64,000 nt of DNA from Bacillota bacterium (GCA_023399055.1 JAEWQV010000034.1:248001-312000), one strand, 5' to 3'. Shown: positions 9,901 to 18,930, counted from the stretch's first letter. Notes: generated by a model not told the origin, from the sequence alone. A program made the numbers and translations.

Positions 9901-10451
9901 TTGATGAGGATACAGAAAAGCCAAGAGTTATGGATGGAAGAACAGAATTAATCGGTGGGATGATAACTTCAAAGACAATTAAATCCACAAGAAATAATAG
10001 TATGATGGCTTTTATTACTTTGGAGGATTTATTTGGCATAGTTGAGGTTATAATATTCCCTAGGGACTTTGAAAAATATAAAAATCTTCTGGGGCCGGAA
10101 GAAAAGATATTTGTTCGTGGAAAAGTTACAGTAGAGGAAGAAAAGGCAGCAAAACTCATTTGTCAAGAAATTATTCCGTTTGATGCTATTCCCTGTGAGT
10201 TGTGGATTAAATTCAAAGATTTAGCTTCCTTTCAAACAGAAGAGGGCTCTTTGTATCAACTTTTAGAAGGATATGATGGGAATGATGCTGTTGTAATTTA
10301 CTGCGAAGCTGAAAAATGTATCAAAAGACTTCCTAAGAGCAGAGGAGTTAAAGCGGATAAAGATTTAATTGGTCGTCTAATAAGCCAATATTCTGAAGAA
10401 AATGTACGAATTACTGAAAAGAGTATTGAAAACTTAGCGAAAAAGGGTTAA
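6963..10451 (+). CDS. dnaE: DNA polymerase III alpha subunit (DnaE type)
   Basis: Replicative C-family DNA polymerase. The 1162-residue protein starts with the PHP domain (HLHLHTEYSLLDG, residues 5-17), has the polymerase palm motif PDIDIDF near residue 396 and GPGRGSAAGS just before it, then helix-hairpin-helix and an OB-fold (about 995-1070). No internal exonuclease insertion is seen, so it is DnaE rather than PolC. The ATG at 6963 is chosen because TTGGAG precedes it and the product begins MEFTHLHLH; an in-frame ATG at 6933 adds ten residues without a good ribosome binding site. In Firmicutes DnaE typically works with PolC on primer extension. Confidence 0.97.
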   Translation: MEFTHLHLHTEYSLLDGSGKIKEMVHQAKELGMDSIAITDHGVMYGVIDFYKACLAEGVKPVIGCEVYVAPNSRFDRELGNNEERYHHLVLLAENNAGYQNLMKIVSRGFLEGFYYKPRIDYEVLEKYHEGIIALSACLAGEVSSNLLRGFYQEAKEAALRLQSVFGENNFFLELQDHGMAEQKAVNQGLLRLSQETGIPLVATNDVHYTYAEDADPHDILLCIQTQKKVNDENRMKYEGGQFYMKSPEEMLQLFPYAKEALTNTHEIAKRCNVTITFGEYKLPVYPVPEGYQAFDYLKKVCKEGMVKRYGDVPQELWDRMDYELETIGSMGFVDYFLIVWDFIKYAKDHEIMVGPGRGSAAGSIVSYALEITDIDPIKYSLLFERFLNPERISMPDIDIDFCYERRQEVIDYVTRKYGKDKVVQISTFGTMAAKAVIRDVGRALDLSYAQVDTVAKMIPTELGITIEKALHDNKELRQLYESNSDVKYLIDMSKRLEGLPRHTSMHAAGVVIGKESIDEYVPLSRSSDESITTQFTMTTLEELGLLKMDFLGLRTLTVIQNAEALINKDRSIDDQFDIKTINYQDEKVYDLITSAKTEGIFQLESAGMKNFMKELKPRTLEDIIAGLSLFRPGPMDFIPKYVKGKNESGKIIYECPQLEPILSPTYGCIVYQEQVMQIVRELAGYSYGRSDLVRRAMSKKKESVMIKERKTFVYGNPEEGIPGCISNGVPEAVANHIFDEMMDFAKYAFNKSHAAAYAVVSYETAYLKCYYPVEFMAALMTSVIDNPGKVSEYIYHCRQMNIEILPPDINEGFGVFTVADGAIRYALAAIKGIGRPVIEAIVSEREANGPFINIRDFASRLSGKEVNKRTIESFIKAGVFNGIHSNRRQLMMSYVQILDSISAEKKKALTGQMTLFDIVDETEKIEYEVTMPDVTEYNKEQLLAFEKEVLGIYVSGHPLEEYEARIRKNVTVNSNDFEIDEDTEKPRVMDGRTELIGGMITSKTIKSTRNNSMMAFITLEDLFGIVEVIIFPRDFEKYKNLLGPEEKIFVRGKVTVEEEKAAKLICQEIIPFDAIPCELWIKFKDLASFQTEEGSLYQLLEGYDGNDAVVIYCEAEKCIKRLPKSRGVKADKDLIGRLISQYSEENVRITEKSIENLAKKG

Positions 10452-10581
10452 AATACAGACATTGTCAAAACATAGTACAAAGGGTTTGTAGAAGCTACAA
10501 AATGAGGAATTTGCCATGTAGGAATCATAGAGCCACAGGGACTGAATGGACATAGATGATAATTATCGGAGGTTATTAATA

Positions 10582-11553
10582 ATGGGAAACGTTAAGACAA
10601 TAGGAGTACTTACAAGCGGTGGGGATGCACCTGGAATGAACGCAGCCATCAGAGCTGTAGTTCGTACTGCATTGGCAGCAGGAGTAAAAGTAAAAGGTAT
10701 CATGCGCGGTTATCAAGGTCTTCTTGAGGAAGATATCATTGATATGGACTCCAGAAGTGTATCGGATATCATACAAAGAGGTGGTACAATTTTATATACC
10801 GCTCGTTGTTTGGATATGTTAAAGCCTGAAGTTCAAGATATTGCAGCTGATATCTGCCGTAAACATGAAATTGATGGATTAGTTGTTATTGGTGGAGATG
10901 GTTCCTTTAAAGGAGCACAGGTTTTAGCTAGAAGAGGAATTAATGCAGTAGGTATTCCTGGTACCATTGACCTTGACATTACCTGTACTGACTATACCAT
11001 TGGATTTGATACAGCAGTAAACACAGCAATGGAAACCATAGATAAGGTAAGAGATACTTCCACATCTCATGAAAGATGTAGTATCATTGAGGTTATGGGT
11101 AGACATGCTGGATATATTGCATTATGGAGTGGTATTGCTAACGGCGCAGAAGAAATCTTAATTTCCGAGCGTTATGATTATGATGAACAACGTATTATTA
11201 ACCGTATTATTGAAAAACGTAAAACAGGCAAGAAGCATTACATTATTGTAAATGCAGAAGGTGTTGGCGACAGCAATGGTATGGCTAAGAGAATTGAAGC
11301 GGCAACAGGCATGGAAACCCGTGCAACAATTATCGGCCATGCACAGCGTGGTGGAAGCCCAACTACCAGAGACCGTGTATATGCTTCTATGATGGGAGCT
11401 AAGGCGGTAGATTTATTAGTGGAAGGCCACAGTAAGCGTATTGTGGCTTACAAAGATGGTCAATTTGTTGATTATGATATTGAAGAAGGTTTGGCAATGA
11501 AGAAGGATGTTGATCAGTACATGTATGATTTGTCAATTCGTCTTTCAAAATAA
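10582..11553 (+). CDS. pfkA: ATP-dependent 6-phosphofructokinase
   Basis: Phosphorylates fructose 6-phosphate in glycolysis. The 323-residue protein begins MGNVKTIGVLTSGGDAPGMN at ATG 10582 with GGAGG 13-9 bases before. GGDGSFKGA, with Gly rather than Asp in the second half of GGDGS, and PGTID both point to ATP rather than pyrophosphate as donor. The catalytic loop reads TIDLD instead of the common TIDND; both aspartates remain but the middle Asn is Leu (codon 10972-10974). Other conserved stretches (MGRHAGYIALWSG, GHAQRGGSPT) are intact. It follows dnaE by 130 bases, the usual clostridial dnaE-pfkA pairing. Confidence 0.96.
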   Translation: MGNVKTIGVLTSGGDAPGMNAAIRAVVRTALAAGVKVKGIMRGYQGLLEEDIIDMDSRSVSDIIQRGGTILYTARCLDMLKPEVQDIAADICRKHEIDGLVVIGGDGSFKGAQVLARRGINAVGIPGTIDLDITCTDYTIGFDTAVNTAMETIDKVRDTSTSHERCSIIEVMGRHAGYIALWSGIANGAEEILISERYDYDEQRIINRIIEKRKTGKKHYIIVNAEGVGDSNGMAKRIEAATGMETRATIIGHAQRGGSPTTRDRVYASMMGAKAVDLLVEGHSKRIVAYKDGQFVDYDIEEGLAMKKDVDQYMYDLSIRLSK

Positions 11554-11580
11554 TAGACGCATAGAATAAGATTATTTATC

Positions 11581-11621
11581 TCCGGGCTATTTCGGTTCTG
11601 CCGAACTATCCCGGACTTTTT
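11581..11621 (+). terminator. Terminator after pfkA
   Basis: TCCGGG (11581-11586) with CCCGGA (11610-11615), an inner TTCGG/CCGAA stem and a CTTTTTC tail form a compact hairpin 28 bases after the pfkA stop. Confidence 0.88.
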
Positions 11622-11727
11622 CGCACTTAAGCATGTAAGAGCATTGTAAGTATCACATAATTGTAAACTATATTGTGCAAATTAATAAACTTTATTATAT
11701 AGAGCCAAAGGAGGTACATAAATTTTT

Positions 11728-13476
11728 ATGAATTCAAGAATGAAGAAATTGATATCTTATTATAAACCCTATAAAGGGTTGTTTTTTGCTGATATGTTCT
11801 TTGCCTTGCTGGCAGCAGGTATATCCCTGGTATATCCAATGATAGTGCGATATATTACGAATGATGTACTGGTGAACTATGAGATGTCCGAAGCTACACC
11901 TATTATAATTAAGTTATTGCTGGCAATGCTTGGACTGGCGCTACTTGAATTTATCAGTACCTTTTTTATCTCCTATCAGGGACATATCATGGGTGCAAAG
12001 ATGGAATATGATATGCGAAATGATCTTTTTGAACACTATCAAAAGTTATCCTTTAATTTTTATGATAACCAAAAAACTGGTCAACTTATGTCCAGAATTA
12101 CCAGTGACTTGTTTGACATATCAGAGTTGTGCCATCACGGACCAGAGGACATTGTAATTTCAATCATTAAAGGTGTCGGTGCCTTTGCTATTCTAATTCA
12201 GATTAATGTACCGCTTACTTTATTAGTCTTTGCTTTTCTTCCCTTTATGTTCGCCTTTGCCTACTTTATGAGAGGAAGGATGAATCGGTCTTTTCGTAAG
12301 AATAGAGAGCGAATTGCAGAAATTAATGCACAGGTAGAGGACAACTTATCCGGTATTCGAGTAGTTAAATCCTTCGCAAATGAGGAAATTGAGACAAAGA
12401 AATTCCAGGCAGGGAATGCAAGATTTGTAGAAAGTAAAAGAAATAGTTACTGGAATATGTCCAGCTTTCATTCGGGTTTAACTTTATTTACAGCTCTCAT
12501 TAATATAGCTATGATCGCTGGCGGTGGGTTTTTTATAACCAAGGGACTTATTAATATGAGTGATATGCTTACGTTCTTGCTTTATATCAATACATTAATT
12601 GAGCCAGTAAGAAAGTTAATCAATTTTACAGAAACATATCAAAATGGTATGACTGGCTTTACTCGTTTTAATGAGATTCTAGAGATCAATCCAGATATTA
12701 CGGATAAAAAAGATGCAATTACCCTTAGAGAAGTCAAAGGTGAGATTGAATTTAGAGGAGTTGCCTTTAAATATACGGAAGCCAACAACGAGGTGTTCCG
12801 TGATATTGACTTGAAGGTTGAAGCTGGTGATTATCTGGCACTTGTTGGTTCGTCCGGTGTTGGTAAAACAACAATGTGCAGTTTGATTCCACGTTTTTAT
12901 GAGGTTTCCGATGGAAGTATTAAATTAGATGGAACGGATATAAGAAATATTACACTTCGCTCCCTTAGAAAGAATATCGGTATTGTACAACAGGATGTTT
13001 ATCTATTCGCAGGAACGGTTATGGATAATATCAGATATGGTTGTCTCGAAGCAAGTGAGGAAGAGGTCATAGAAGCTGCGAAGAATGCCAATGCCCATGA
13101 ATTTATTATGGAGCTACCGGATGGTTACAACACTTACATTGGCCAGAGGGGTATTAAACTTTCCGGAGGACAGAAGCAAAGACTTAGTATTGCCAGAGTA
13201 TTTCTAAAGAATCCTCCGGTATTAATTTTTGACGAGGCTACTTCTGCACTGGACAATGAGAGTGAAAAGGTAGTTCAAGATTCGTTAGAGAGGTTGGCGA
13301 AGAACAGGACAACATTTGTAATTGCTCATCGCTTATCCACTATAAAAAATGCAAAAAAAATACTGGTACTTACAGAGGAAGGTATTAAAGAAACTGGAAC
13401 TCATGAGGAACTACTGGAGAAAAATGGTGTTTATGCAGGGCTTTATCGACTAGCCTACGAAAGAAAAAATGCATAG
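11728..13476 (+). CDS. ABC exporter, fused membrane and ATPase domains
   Basis: This 582-residue half-transporter of the MsbA/LmrA type is expected to work as a homodimer exporting lipids, drugs or peptides. The membrane domain with about six helices covers residues 15-320. The nucleotide-binding domain has Walker A GSSGVGKTT (about 374-382), signature LSGGQKQR (about 478), Walker B VLIFDEATSALD (about 500) and the H-loop AHRLST. GGAGG lies at 11710-11714. It is alone between terminators, so no partner hints at the substrate. Confidence 0.92.
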   Translation: MNSRMKKLISYYKPYKGLFFADMFFALLAAGISLVYPMIVRYITNDVLVNYEMSEATPIIIKLLLAMLGLALLEFISTFFISYQGHIMGAKMEYDMRNDLFEHYQKLSFNFYDNQKTGQLMSRITSDLFDISELCHHGPEDIVISIIKGVGAFAILIQINVPLTLLVFAFLPFMFAFAYFMRGRMNRSFRKNRERIAEINAQVEDNLSGIRVVKSFANEEIETKKFQAGNARFVESKRNSYWNMSSFHSGLTLFTALINIAMIAGGGFFITKGLINMSDMLTFLLYINTLIEPVRKLINFTETYQNGMTGFTRFNEILEINPDITDKKDAITLREVKGEIEFRGVAFKYTEANNEVFRDIDLKVEAGDYLALVGSSGVGKTTMCSLIPRFYEVSDGSIKLDGTDIRNITLRSLRKNIGIVQQDVYLFAGTVMDNIRYGCLEASEEEVIEAAKNANAHEFIMELPDGYNTYIGQRGIKLSGGQKQRLSIARVFLKNPPVLIFDEATSALDNESEKVVQDSLERLAKNRTTFVIAHRLSTIKNAKKILVLTEEGIKETGTHEELLEKNGVYAGLYRLAYERKNA

Positions 13477-13645
13477 AGAATTGAAAAGTGATTTATAAAA
13501 TATATAGAATTATATGAGTCAACTTAAGCAATAATAGTAACATATTTTAATTATACTATGATAGGTGGGTTTGCCTAACTAATCTGAACAGTGCTTTCGT
13601 TTCAAGAGCCATGTTTAGTATGTTCAAATTGAAGGATAATTGAAG

Positions 13646-13700
13646 GCTGGTTTTTATATGAAGAATTAGTAAAAGATTCATATGTAAAACCAGCTGTTTT
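13646..13700 (+). terminator. Terminator in the gap after the ABC exporter
   Basis: GCTGGTTTTTATATGAA (13646-13662) pairs with TTCATATGTAAAACCAGC (13677-13694) with one bulge, followed by TGTTTTTAT. The 449-base gap also contains the promoter below; the rest shows nothing recognisable. Confidence 0.8.
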
Positions 13701-13799
13701 TATGGAACCCTGAAGGATGTACCCCCGTCTAATGGTTAGAAAGAGGAAAGAGTGCATCCATTTTTATCAAAACAAATGAAGCATTTTTGTTTCATATTG

Positions 13800-13828
13800 T
13801 TTACATCATCTGCCAGTCCATGTATACT
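13800..13828 (+). promoter_or_regulatory. Predicted sigma-A promoter for the ECF sigma gene
   Basis: TTTACA (13800-13805), exactly 17 bases, then TATACT (13823-13828). The start codon is about 90 bases further on. No second, ECF-type promoter was recognised, so autoregulation is not shown. Confidence 0.65.
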
Positions 13829-13925
13829 ATACTGTAGAAAACAGGCGGTTATGCCTGCAGGAATAGTAAGGTATGCAAAAGAAGGAAACAGAGGATTGTA
13901 AGAAATAGGATAGGGGGATGGAAGG

Positions 13926-14474
13926 ATGCAGAAGGATGTGCAAAGTGACCTCTTCGAAAAGGTACCTGCTTATGACATAGAGAACCTGATGCGCGAATAT
14001 GGAAATGACGTACTACGAACAGCGTATATGTATGTCAAGGATATTCATACAGCAGAAGACATTTTCCAAGATGTGTTTATTAAAGTTAGTCAAAAGCTTT
14101 CTACATTTGAAGGCAATTCAAGTATTAAGACTTGGATCATACGTATCACAATTAATACCTGTAAAGATTATTTGAAAAGTGCTTATAGCAGACGAGTTGT
14201 TCCAATGATGGAGTATCAAGAGGACGCAATTGTTAGTGAAAGTGATTATGAAGAGGTAGAAAATAAGGATACCAAGGATCTGATTAGGCAGTCGATTCTT
14301 TCTTTACCAGCGAAATATAAGGATGTGGTACTCTGTGTATATTATCAAGATATGACTCTTGCAGAGGCAGCCAATGTGCTTAATATAGCAGAAGGAACGG
14401 CAAAAAGTAGACTATCAAGAGCAAGGCAGAAATTAAAATCATTATTAGAGGGGAGGGTTCCTGATGAATTTTGA
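13926..14474 (+). CDS. ECF-type RNA polymerase sigma factor
   Basis: This 182-residue sigma-70 family protein with regions 2 and 4 only is typical of extracytoplasmic-function sigma factors. Region 2 is seen as DVLRTAYMYVKDIHTAEDIFQDVFIKV (residues about 28-54, split here by sense) and region 4 as the helix-turn-helix MTLAEAANVLNIAEGTAKSRLSRARQKL near the C-terminus. GGGGGATGGAAGG precedes the ATG. The stop overlaps the next gene by 11 bases, and that gene has the build of an anti-sigma factor, so the two probably form a signal-sensing pair. The signal is unknown. Confidence 0.93.
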   Translation: MQKDVQSDLFEKVPAYDIENLMREYGNDVLRTAYMYVKDIHTAEDIFQDVFIKVSQKLSTFEGNSSIKTWIIRITINTCKDYLKSAYSRRVVPMMEYQEDAIVSESDYEEVENKDTKDLIRQSILSLPAKYKDVVLCVYYQDMTLAEAANVLNIAEGTAKSRLSRARQKLKSLLEGRVPDEF

Positions 14475-15411
14475 CGATAAAGAGAAGGAACAATTGGATT
14501 TCGAACAATTAAATATAAAATCCCATCTGAACACTTCTATGGAACTGAAAGGAATTAGCGTATCTGAGGATTTAATTAATAGAACCCTGAAGGCAATTAA
14601 CAACCAGTCTGTTGATAAACAGGATCAGCCACCTTTAAATTCACAGCAAGCCGAGCTTAGAAAGAGTTTTTCAATAAACAAATTTGTACGTGGTTTTGCT
14701 GGAGTAGCGGCTGCGGCGATTATAATAGTGGCAGGTACACAGTTACTGGAGGGGAACATAGGTGGCAGTAAGAAGGATTTAGCTATTGATATGAATTCCA
14801 CAGCAATGGAACAAAAGTCTTCTTCGGAAAATGCTGGTTACGGTGATGAATCCTATTCTACTCTTCAGGATGATACAGCAAAATATGAAAGTGCACAAAC
14901 TGAAGATGCGGAAGTCAGCTTTGATGACAACATGGTGACCTCTGATGCTGGTAAGCAAGTGGATGAATCTAATGCGACTGCTTTAGCACCGGAGGCAACA
15001 ACAGAGGATATGGATTTTACAGGTATTACATCCAGTACTGAAACAGAAAAGACTAAATTAGGGTTTACTCAACTATTAGTACCTGAATTAACAGGTACAG
15101 CTACTGTGGTTGTAACAAAAGCAGAAGATAAGACAAAGGTTACACTTACCGATCAAAAGGATATTGAAGAGTTCTATTTGACAATGGAGAAGCATCAGTT
15201 TACAGCTTCTACTTCTGCACCTGCGAATGTAGTTTTTCAAATGGAGTTGACAACTACAGAACAGAATCAAACCTATCTGATATCTGTGGGAGAACATCTC
15301 CAGGTGGAATATTCAGATAAACAGACAACCAGTATGAGTACTTATGATGTGGTTGATAACGATGTGTTTCAACAGGATTTAATGAATTTGATAGATAAAT
15401 ACAGTAAATAA
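14464..15411 (+). CDS. Probable membrane anti-sigma factor
   Basis: The protein has 315 residues: a hydrophilic N-terminal cytoplasmic part (about 1-75, including DLINRTLKAINNQ), one membrane helix (about 76-95, GVAAAAIIIVAGTQLL), a long Ser/Thr/Glu-rich extracytoplasmic linker, and a C-terminal domain (about 200-315) of predicted beta strands. The topology and the 11-base overlap with the ECF sigma gene support an anti-sigma role. No zinc-binding HxxxCxxC motif of the ZAS class is present, so it is not a classic zinc anti-sigma factor. The outer domain is not recognised. Confidence 0.72.
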   Translation: MNFDDKEKEQLDFEQLNIKSHLNTSMELKGISVSEDLINRTLKAINNQSVDKQDQPPLNSQQAELRKSFSINKFVRGFAGVAAAAIIIVAGTQLLEGNIGGSKKDLAIDMNSTAMEQKSSSENAGYGDESYSTLQDDTAKYESAQTEDAEVSFDDNMVTSDAGKQVDESNATALAPEATTEDMDFTGITSSTETEKTKLGFTQLLVPELTGTATVVVTKAEDKTKVTLTDQKDIEEFYLTMEKHQFTASTSAPANVVFQMELTTTEQNQTYLISVGEHLQVEYSDKQTTSMSTYDVVDNDVFQQDLMNLIDKYSK

Positions 15412-15453
15412 GGGAAGAGGAATTACTGTTAACGAAAGAATTACAGAAGAGAA

Positions 15454-15503
15454 AAAAGGTTCTTAATGTGTTGCAATACAGCAACCGCTTTAAGAACCTT
15501 TTT
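15454..15503. terminator. Terminator shared by convergent genes
   Basis: AAAAGGTTCTTAA (15454-15466) pairs with TTAAGAACCTTTT (15490-15502), with an inner GTTGC/GCAAC pairing. T-rich ends occur on both strands, so it can serve both the anti-sigma gene and the small minus-strand gene ending at 15570. Confidence 0.88.
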
Positions 15504-15569
15504 AGTGGCGAAACATTAACTAGATCAAAGGAAACGATCTATAACACTCAGTAATTTAATCTTATTTTT

Positions 15570-15803
15570 CTAAGCGGAAGGTTGTTCTTCAGAGTCATCT
15601 TCCGGAGTAAGATTAATGGAAACATATTCTCTCGAATCTTCTTCTGTTTCTTCGTCCGTTTCGAAGTCCTCGAAGTCATCCTCGAAATCATCAAAATCAT
15701 CCGTAGAATCCTTCTTAATGTAGGTCTTATAAAGATAATAGGCACCGGCTGCAACGGATGCGGCTGCAACTGTTCCGAATAAAAATTTTCCGAATTTCTT
15801 CAT
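15570..15803 (-). CDS. Small membrane protein with acidic tail
   Basis: This 77-residue protein has an N-terminal membrane helix (MKKFGKFLFGTVAAASVAAG, residues 1-20, continuing to about 27), then a Lys-rich turn and a very acidic Asp/Glu/Phe-rich tail. AGAAAGGAAG precedes the ATG on the minus strand. The single helix and acidic tail recall YtxH/DUF-type small membrane proteins of Firmicutes, but no family is assigned. It is convergent with the anti-sigma gene and shares its terminator. Confidence 0.75.
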   Translation of the reverse strand: MKKFGKFLFGTVAAASVAAGAYYLYKTYIKKDSTDDFDDFEDDFEDFETDEETEEDSREYVSINLTPEDDSEEQPSA

Positions 15804-16232
15804 ATGCCGAGTCTTCCTTTCTATTTATATTATAATTATATACTATTATTCGATTATAATTCGATTGCACCAAAAAATAAAGTAAAAAATATATAAAATT
15901 GAAAATATTGCTAAAAAGGACAGACATTACGGATGATTTAGATCATTTATGTTGAAATAAATTATCAAGAGGGTGAGAAATTTCCTCAACCTTACAATTA
16001 TAAGAGATGACAGACAATAATAGGTTAAGAATTAGCATAAGCATTCGCTTGATAGTTAGAACTAGATAATAATTATTATTATCTATCATAACAAAGTCTT
16101 TGAAGATGCTAATTAATATTATTATGCAGTTTAACTAAGCTAAAATTAAAACCTATCTGCTGACACTCAAATTTATATTACATATGTGATAAATTCCAAA
16201 GGTCAGCCATAATAAAACAACTCGACATAATT
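15804..16232. other. AT-rich gap, no gene seen
   Basis: The 568 bases between the small membrane gene and the 852-residue secreted protein hold no open frame with a ribosome binding site. The promoter at 16233-16261 is the only recognisable signal. Confidence 0.5.
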
Positions 16233-16261
16233 TTGACAATGCTGTCTATTTATGTTACGAT
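16233..16261 (+). promoter_or_regulatory. Predicted sigma-A promoter for the secreted Ig-like protein
   Basis: A perfect TTGACA (16233-16238), a 17-base spacer and TACGAT (16256-16261). The leader to the ATG at 16372 is about 105 bases. Confidence 0.7.
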
Positions 16262-16371
16262 AAATGAAGTGAATTTAGCTAAAGAGTAACCAAACCTAGT
16301 AAAGTTTTACCTGACCATGAAGGAGTAAAACAAAAGAGGAAGATAGTTTTTCGTAAGAATGGAGGATGAAG

Positions 16372-18930
16372 ATGAAAAACACATTTTACAAAAGGATAGC
16401 AGTGCTCCTGGCATTTGTACTTACAATACCATTGCTTTTTAATCAAAATACAGCAGTGGCAACCGCAGCAACAGCAACGCCATCCCTGGTACAGACAAAG
16501 GTAGAAATTATTGGAACTGGAGAAACCTATCAGTTAGAAATTAAAGATAAGGTAGCAAAAAGTACCTACAAATGGACTAGTAGTAGTACGAAAATAGCAA
16601 AGGTAAATTCAAGTGGACTGGTTACCTCGGTTAATAAGGGAACCGCAACCATTAAATGTGTAGTTACATATCCATCAAAGAAGACTAAGACTCTTTCCTG
16701 TAAAGTGACAGTTACGATTCCGGCAGAGAGTATAGAGATAACGAACGATGTACTAGTGAATGGTGCACATGTACTTTCACTTGGATCCACAATGAAATTT
16801 AATACCACCTTGCTTCCTAAAAACTCTTCTGATAAGGTATATTGGAGTGTTGAGGGTGGAGATGCAGCATGTATTCGTATTGATAATGTAAATGACGGTA
16901 GTGTTACTGCATTAAAGGCTGGTAAAGTAATCCTTAGAGCATCTGCTGCAAAGTCAGCTACTGCACAGGCTGCAGAATTAAGTATTATCAATGATGCAGT
17001 AATTGTGGAGGTTGTTGGACCAACGGCCACCGTTAAGAGTGTAGAGATGATCTCCTCAAAGGAAATAAGAGTTCTATTTGATAGTGCTGTGAATGCAAAT
17101 ACTATCATTGGATCAAATGGCACGTTAACAAATAATATAGAAATCACACTAAGTAAGGATACCAAGGGTGTGCTTGCAGCAGATCCTGGTAAGTTAACTG
17201 CAAGCCTTTCTACAGATGGAAAGACCCTTACAATAAACACACAGAATTCATTAAACGGTTATTATGGTATCAATTTTACAAGTGATATCTTGACCACCAC
17301 CGGTGTAGCTTTGGAGTCCTATTATAAGAAATTAAGTTTCCAGGATACAACACCTCCAAATTATGCGGGATATACTTTAGATGATTCAGGGCTAGTTGCT
17401 ACAATTAACTTTTCAGAGCCACTTGATTTTTCAAATCTGAAGATTTCAGGAGCAACACTGATATCCAACAGCACTACTGCGACAGCTACGACATTAAGCG
17501 TATTAAACAATGTAATGAATTATAAGATTTCGGAAGATAAGAAATCTTTGGTAATTGATCTTACTAAGATATCAGCAGCAGACTATGGTAAATATTTCTC
17601 TATCGTAATTTCTGGTGTAACTGATTTAGCTGGTAATGCACCTGCAAATGCATTCATTCAAGCATATCTTCAGACAGATACAACACCAAAGCCTCAGGCT
17701 AAGTTTATTGGTATTCAAAGAACAAGCTATAACATTATTACAGTAACCTTTGACAGAGCTATTTCCTATGGTGGTTACTTACAGGTAGAGGGTGGTTCAA
17801 CAATTACAGGTGTGCCGGATGCCACCAATGCAAGAAGAGTTAATTATACCATAAGTGATGCAGAGGCAGCTGCTTATACTGGTGTTAAAAAAGTATCTGT
17901 TGGATACTGGAATAGCTATAATGTAATAGCAACCGATACGTCAGCAAATACAATGACGAGTTATAATCTTGACTTTACAATAGAGAAGACGAGTCCAATT
18001 CTTTTAATTTATGACTATGACCCGACTTCAGCTATCCTGACTTTGACTTATAGTGAACCGGTTGTTATAAACGCTTCCAGCGGATTATTCAGTTCAATCT
18101 ACAGCTCAATCAATGAAGATGTTAAACCAAATACGAATATTACCTACTCAAATCTGGCACATACAGAAGGCAATAAAGTGATTAAGCTGCAATTAACTGG
18201 TTCCAGTATGATTGGTACTTATCAATTTGATTTAGTGGCTGGGTTTGTAACAGATAACTTTAGAAATAAGAGTATTACAAAGAGCTTATTAATTAACAAT
18301 ACAGGAACTGGTAGTTCTGTACAGCCTGGACCATATGAAATTGTTCAGTCCACTACAAGTTCCAATGATATTTATGTAAGCTTCTTAAATAAGTTGGATA
18401 CTGCGTCAGCATTGAATATTAATAATTATAAGATAGCAGGGTTAACAATTACGAAAGTTGCCTTACAGGAAAATACTACCTCCGGAGCTACCGTTGTATT
18501 GACTGTCGCTGATGGTACCATAACACAGTCTATTGATTATCCAGTTACAATCACTGGTGTTAAAGGATTTAATAACAGCAATAGTGCCATTGAATTATAT
18601 AAATCAAGTGTTGCATTAAAAGAGAATATAAGACCAATATTTGTTGGTGGAACCTTTGATTCCTCCTCCAAGAATGTAGTAAAACTTAACTTCTCTGAAT
18701 CCATACAAGGTAGCATGGTGGTAAAGGCAACAGTAACTTATAGTTCCTATTCCTATGAGGTTCCAGCAACAGTATCCTATAGTGGTAGCTATGCCCTTGT
18801 TACCCTTTCCTCTATACCAACCACTGGCAGCAGGATTAAAATTGATATATTAAGTACAGATATAACAGATTTAAGCGGCAATGCATTGACCTCAATGCCA
18901 ACACCGATTAATGTAGCAGCTAGTTACTAA
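16372..18930 (+). CDS. Secreted multi-domain protein with Ig-like (Big2) domain
   Basis: The 852-residue protein has a signal peptide (basic start, hydrophobic 9-26, then an Ala-rich region). Residues about 35-125 match a bacterial Ig-like (Big_2) module (YKWTSSSTKIAKVNSSGLVT, then GTATIKCVV), a second similar module follows, and the rest is a string of beta-rich repeats with the pattern VTFDRAI, LTYSEPV, LNFSESI and DLAGNA/DLSGNA, typical of SbsA Ig-like or S-layer-associated repeats. No LPXTG, SLH or C-terminal membrane helix is seen, so its anchoring is unclear. The ATG at 16372 is preferred because GGAGG lies at the right distance; the ATG at 16366 touches it. Probable cell-surface or adhesion protein. 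Confidence 0.8.
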   Translation: MKNTFYKRIAVLLAFVLTIPLLFNQNTAVATAATATPSLVQTKVEIIGTGETYQLEIKDKVAKSTYKWTSSSTKIAKVNSSGLVTSVNKGTATIKCVVTYPSKKTKTLSCKVTVTIPAESIEITNDVLVNGAHVLSLGSTMKFNTTLLPKNSSDKVYWSVEGGDAACIRIDNVNDGSVTALKAGKVILRASAAKSATAQAAELSIINDAVIVEVVGPTATVKSVEMISSKEIRVLFDSAVNANTIIGSNGTLTNNIEITLSKDTKGVLAADPGKLTASLSTDGKTLTINTQNSLNGYYGINFTSDILTTTGVALESYYKKLSFQDTTPPNYAGYTLDDSGLVATINFSEPLDFSNLKISGATLISNSTTATATTLSVLNNVMNYKISEDKKSLVIDLTKISAADYGKYFSIVISGVTDLAGNAPANAFIQAYLQTDTTPKPQAKFIGIQRTSYNIITVTFDRAISYGGYLQVEGGSTITGVPDATNARRVNYTISDAEAAAYTGVKKVSVGYWNSYNVIATDTSANTMTSYNLDFTIEKTSPILLIYDYDPTSAILTLTYSEPVVINASSGLFSSIYSSINEDVKPNTNITYSNLAHTEGNKVIKLQLTGSSMIGTYQFDLVAGFVTDNFRNKSITKSLLINNTGTGSSVQPGPYEIVQSTTSSNDIYVSFLNKLDTASALNINNYKIAGLTITKVALQENTTSGATVVLTVADGTITQSIDYPVTITGVKGFNNSNSAIELYKSSVALKENIRPIFVGGTFDSSSKNVVKLNFSESIQGSMVVKATVTYSSYSYEVPATVSYSGSYALVTLSSIPTTGSRIKIDILSTDITDLSGNALTSMPTPINVAASY

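Noticed and set aside
16566..17240. Minus-strand open frame of 224 codons
   Set aside because: It lies wholly inside the secreted Ig-like protein gene on the other strand; that gene has signal peptide, ribosome binding site and domain matches, so this is a shadow frame.
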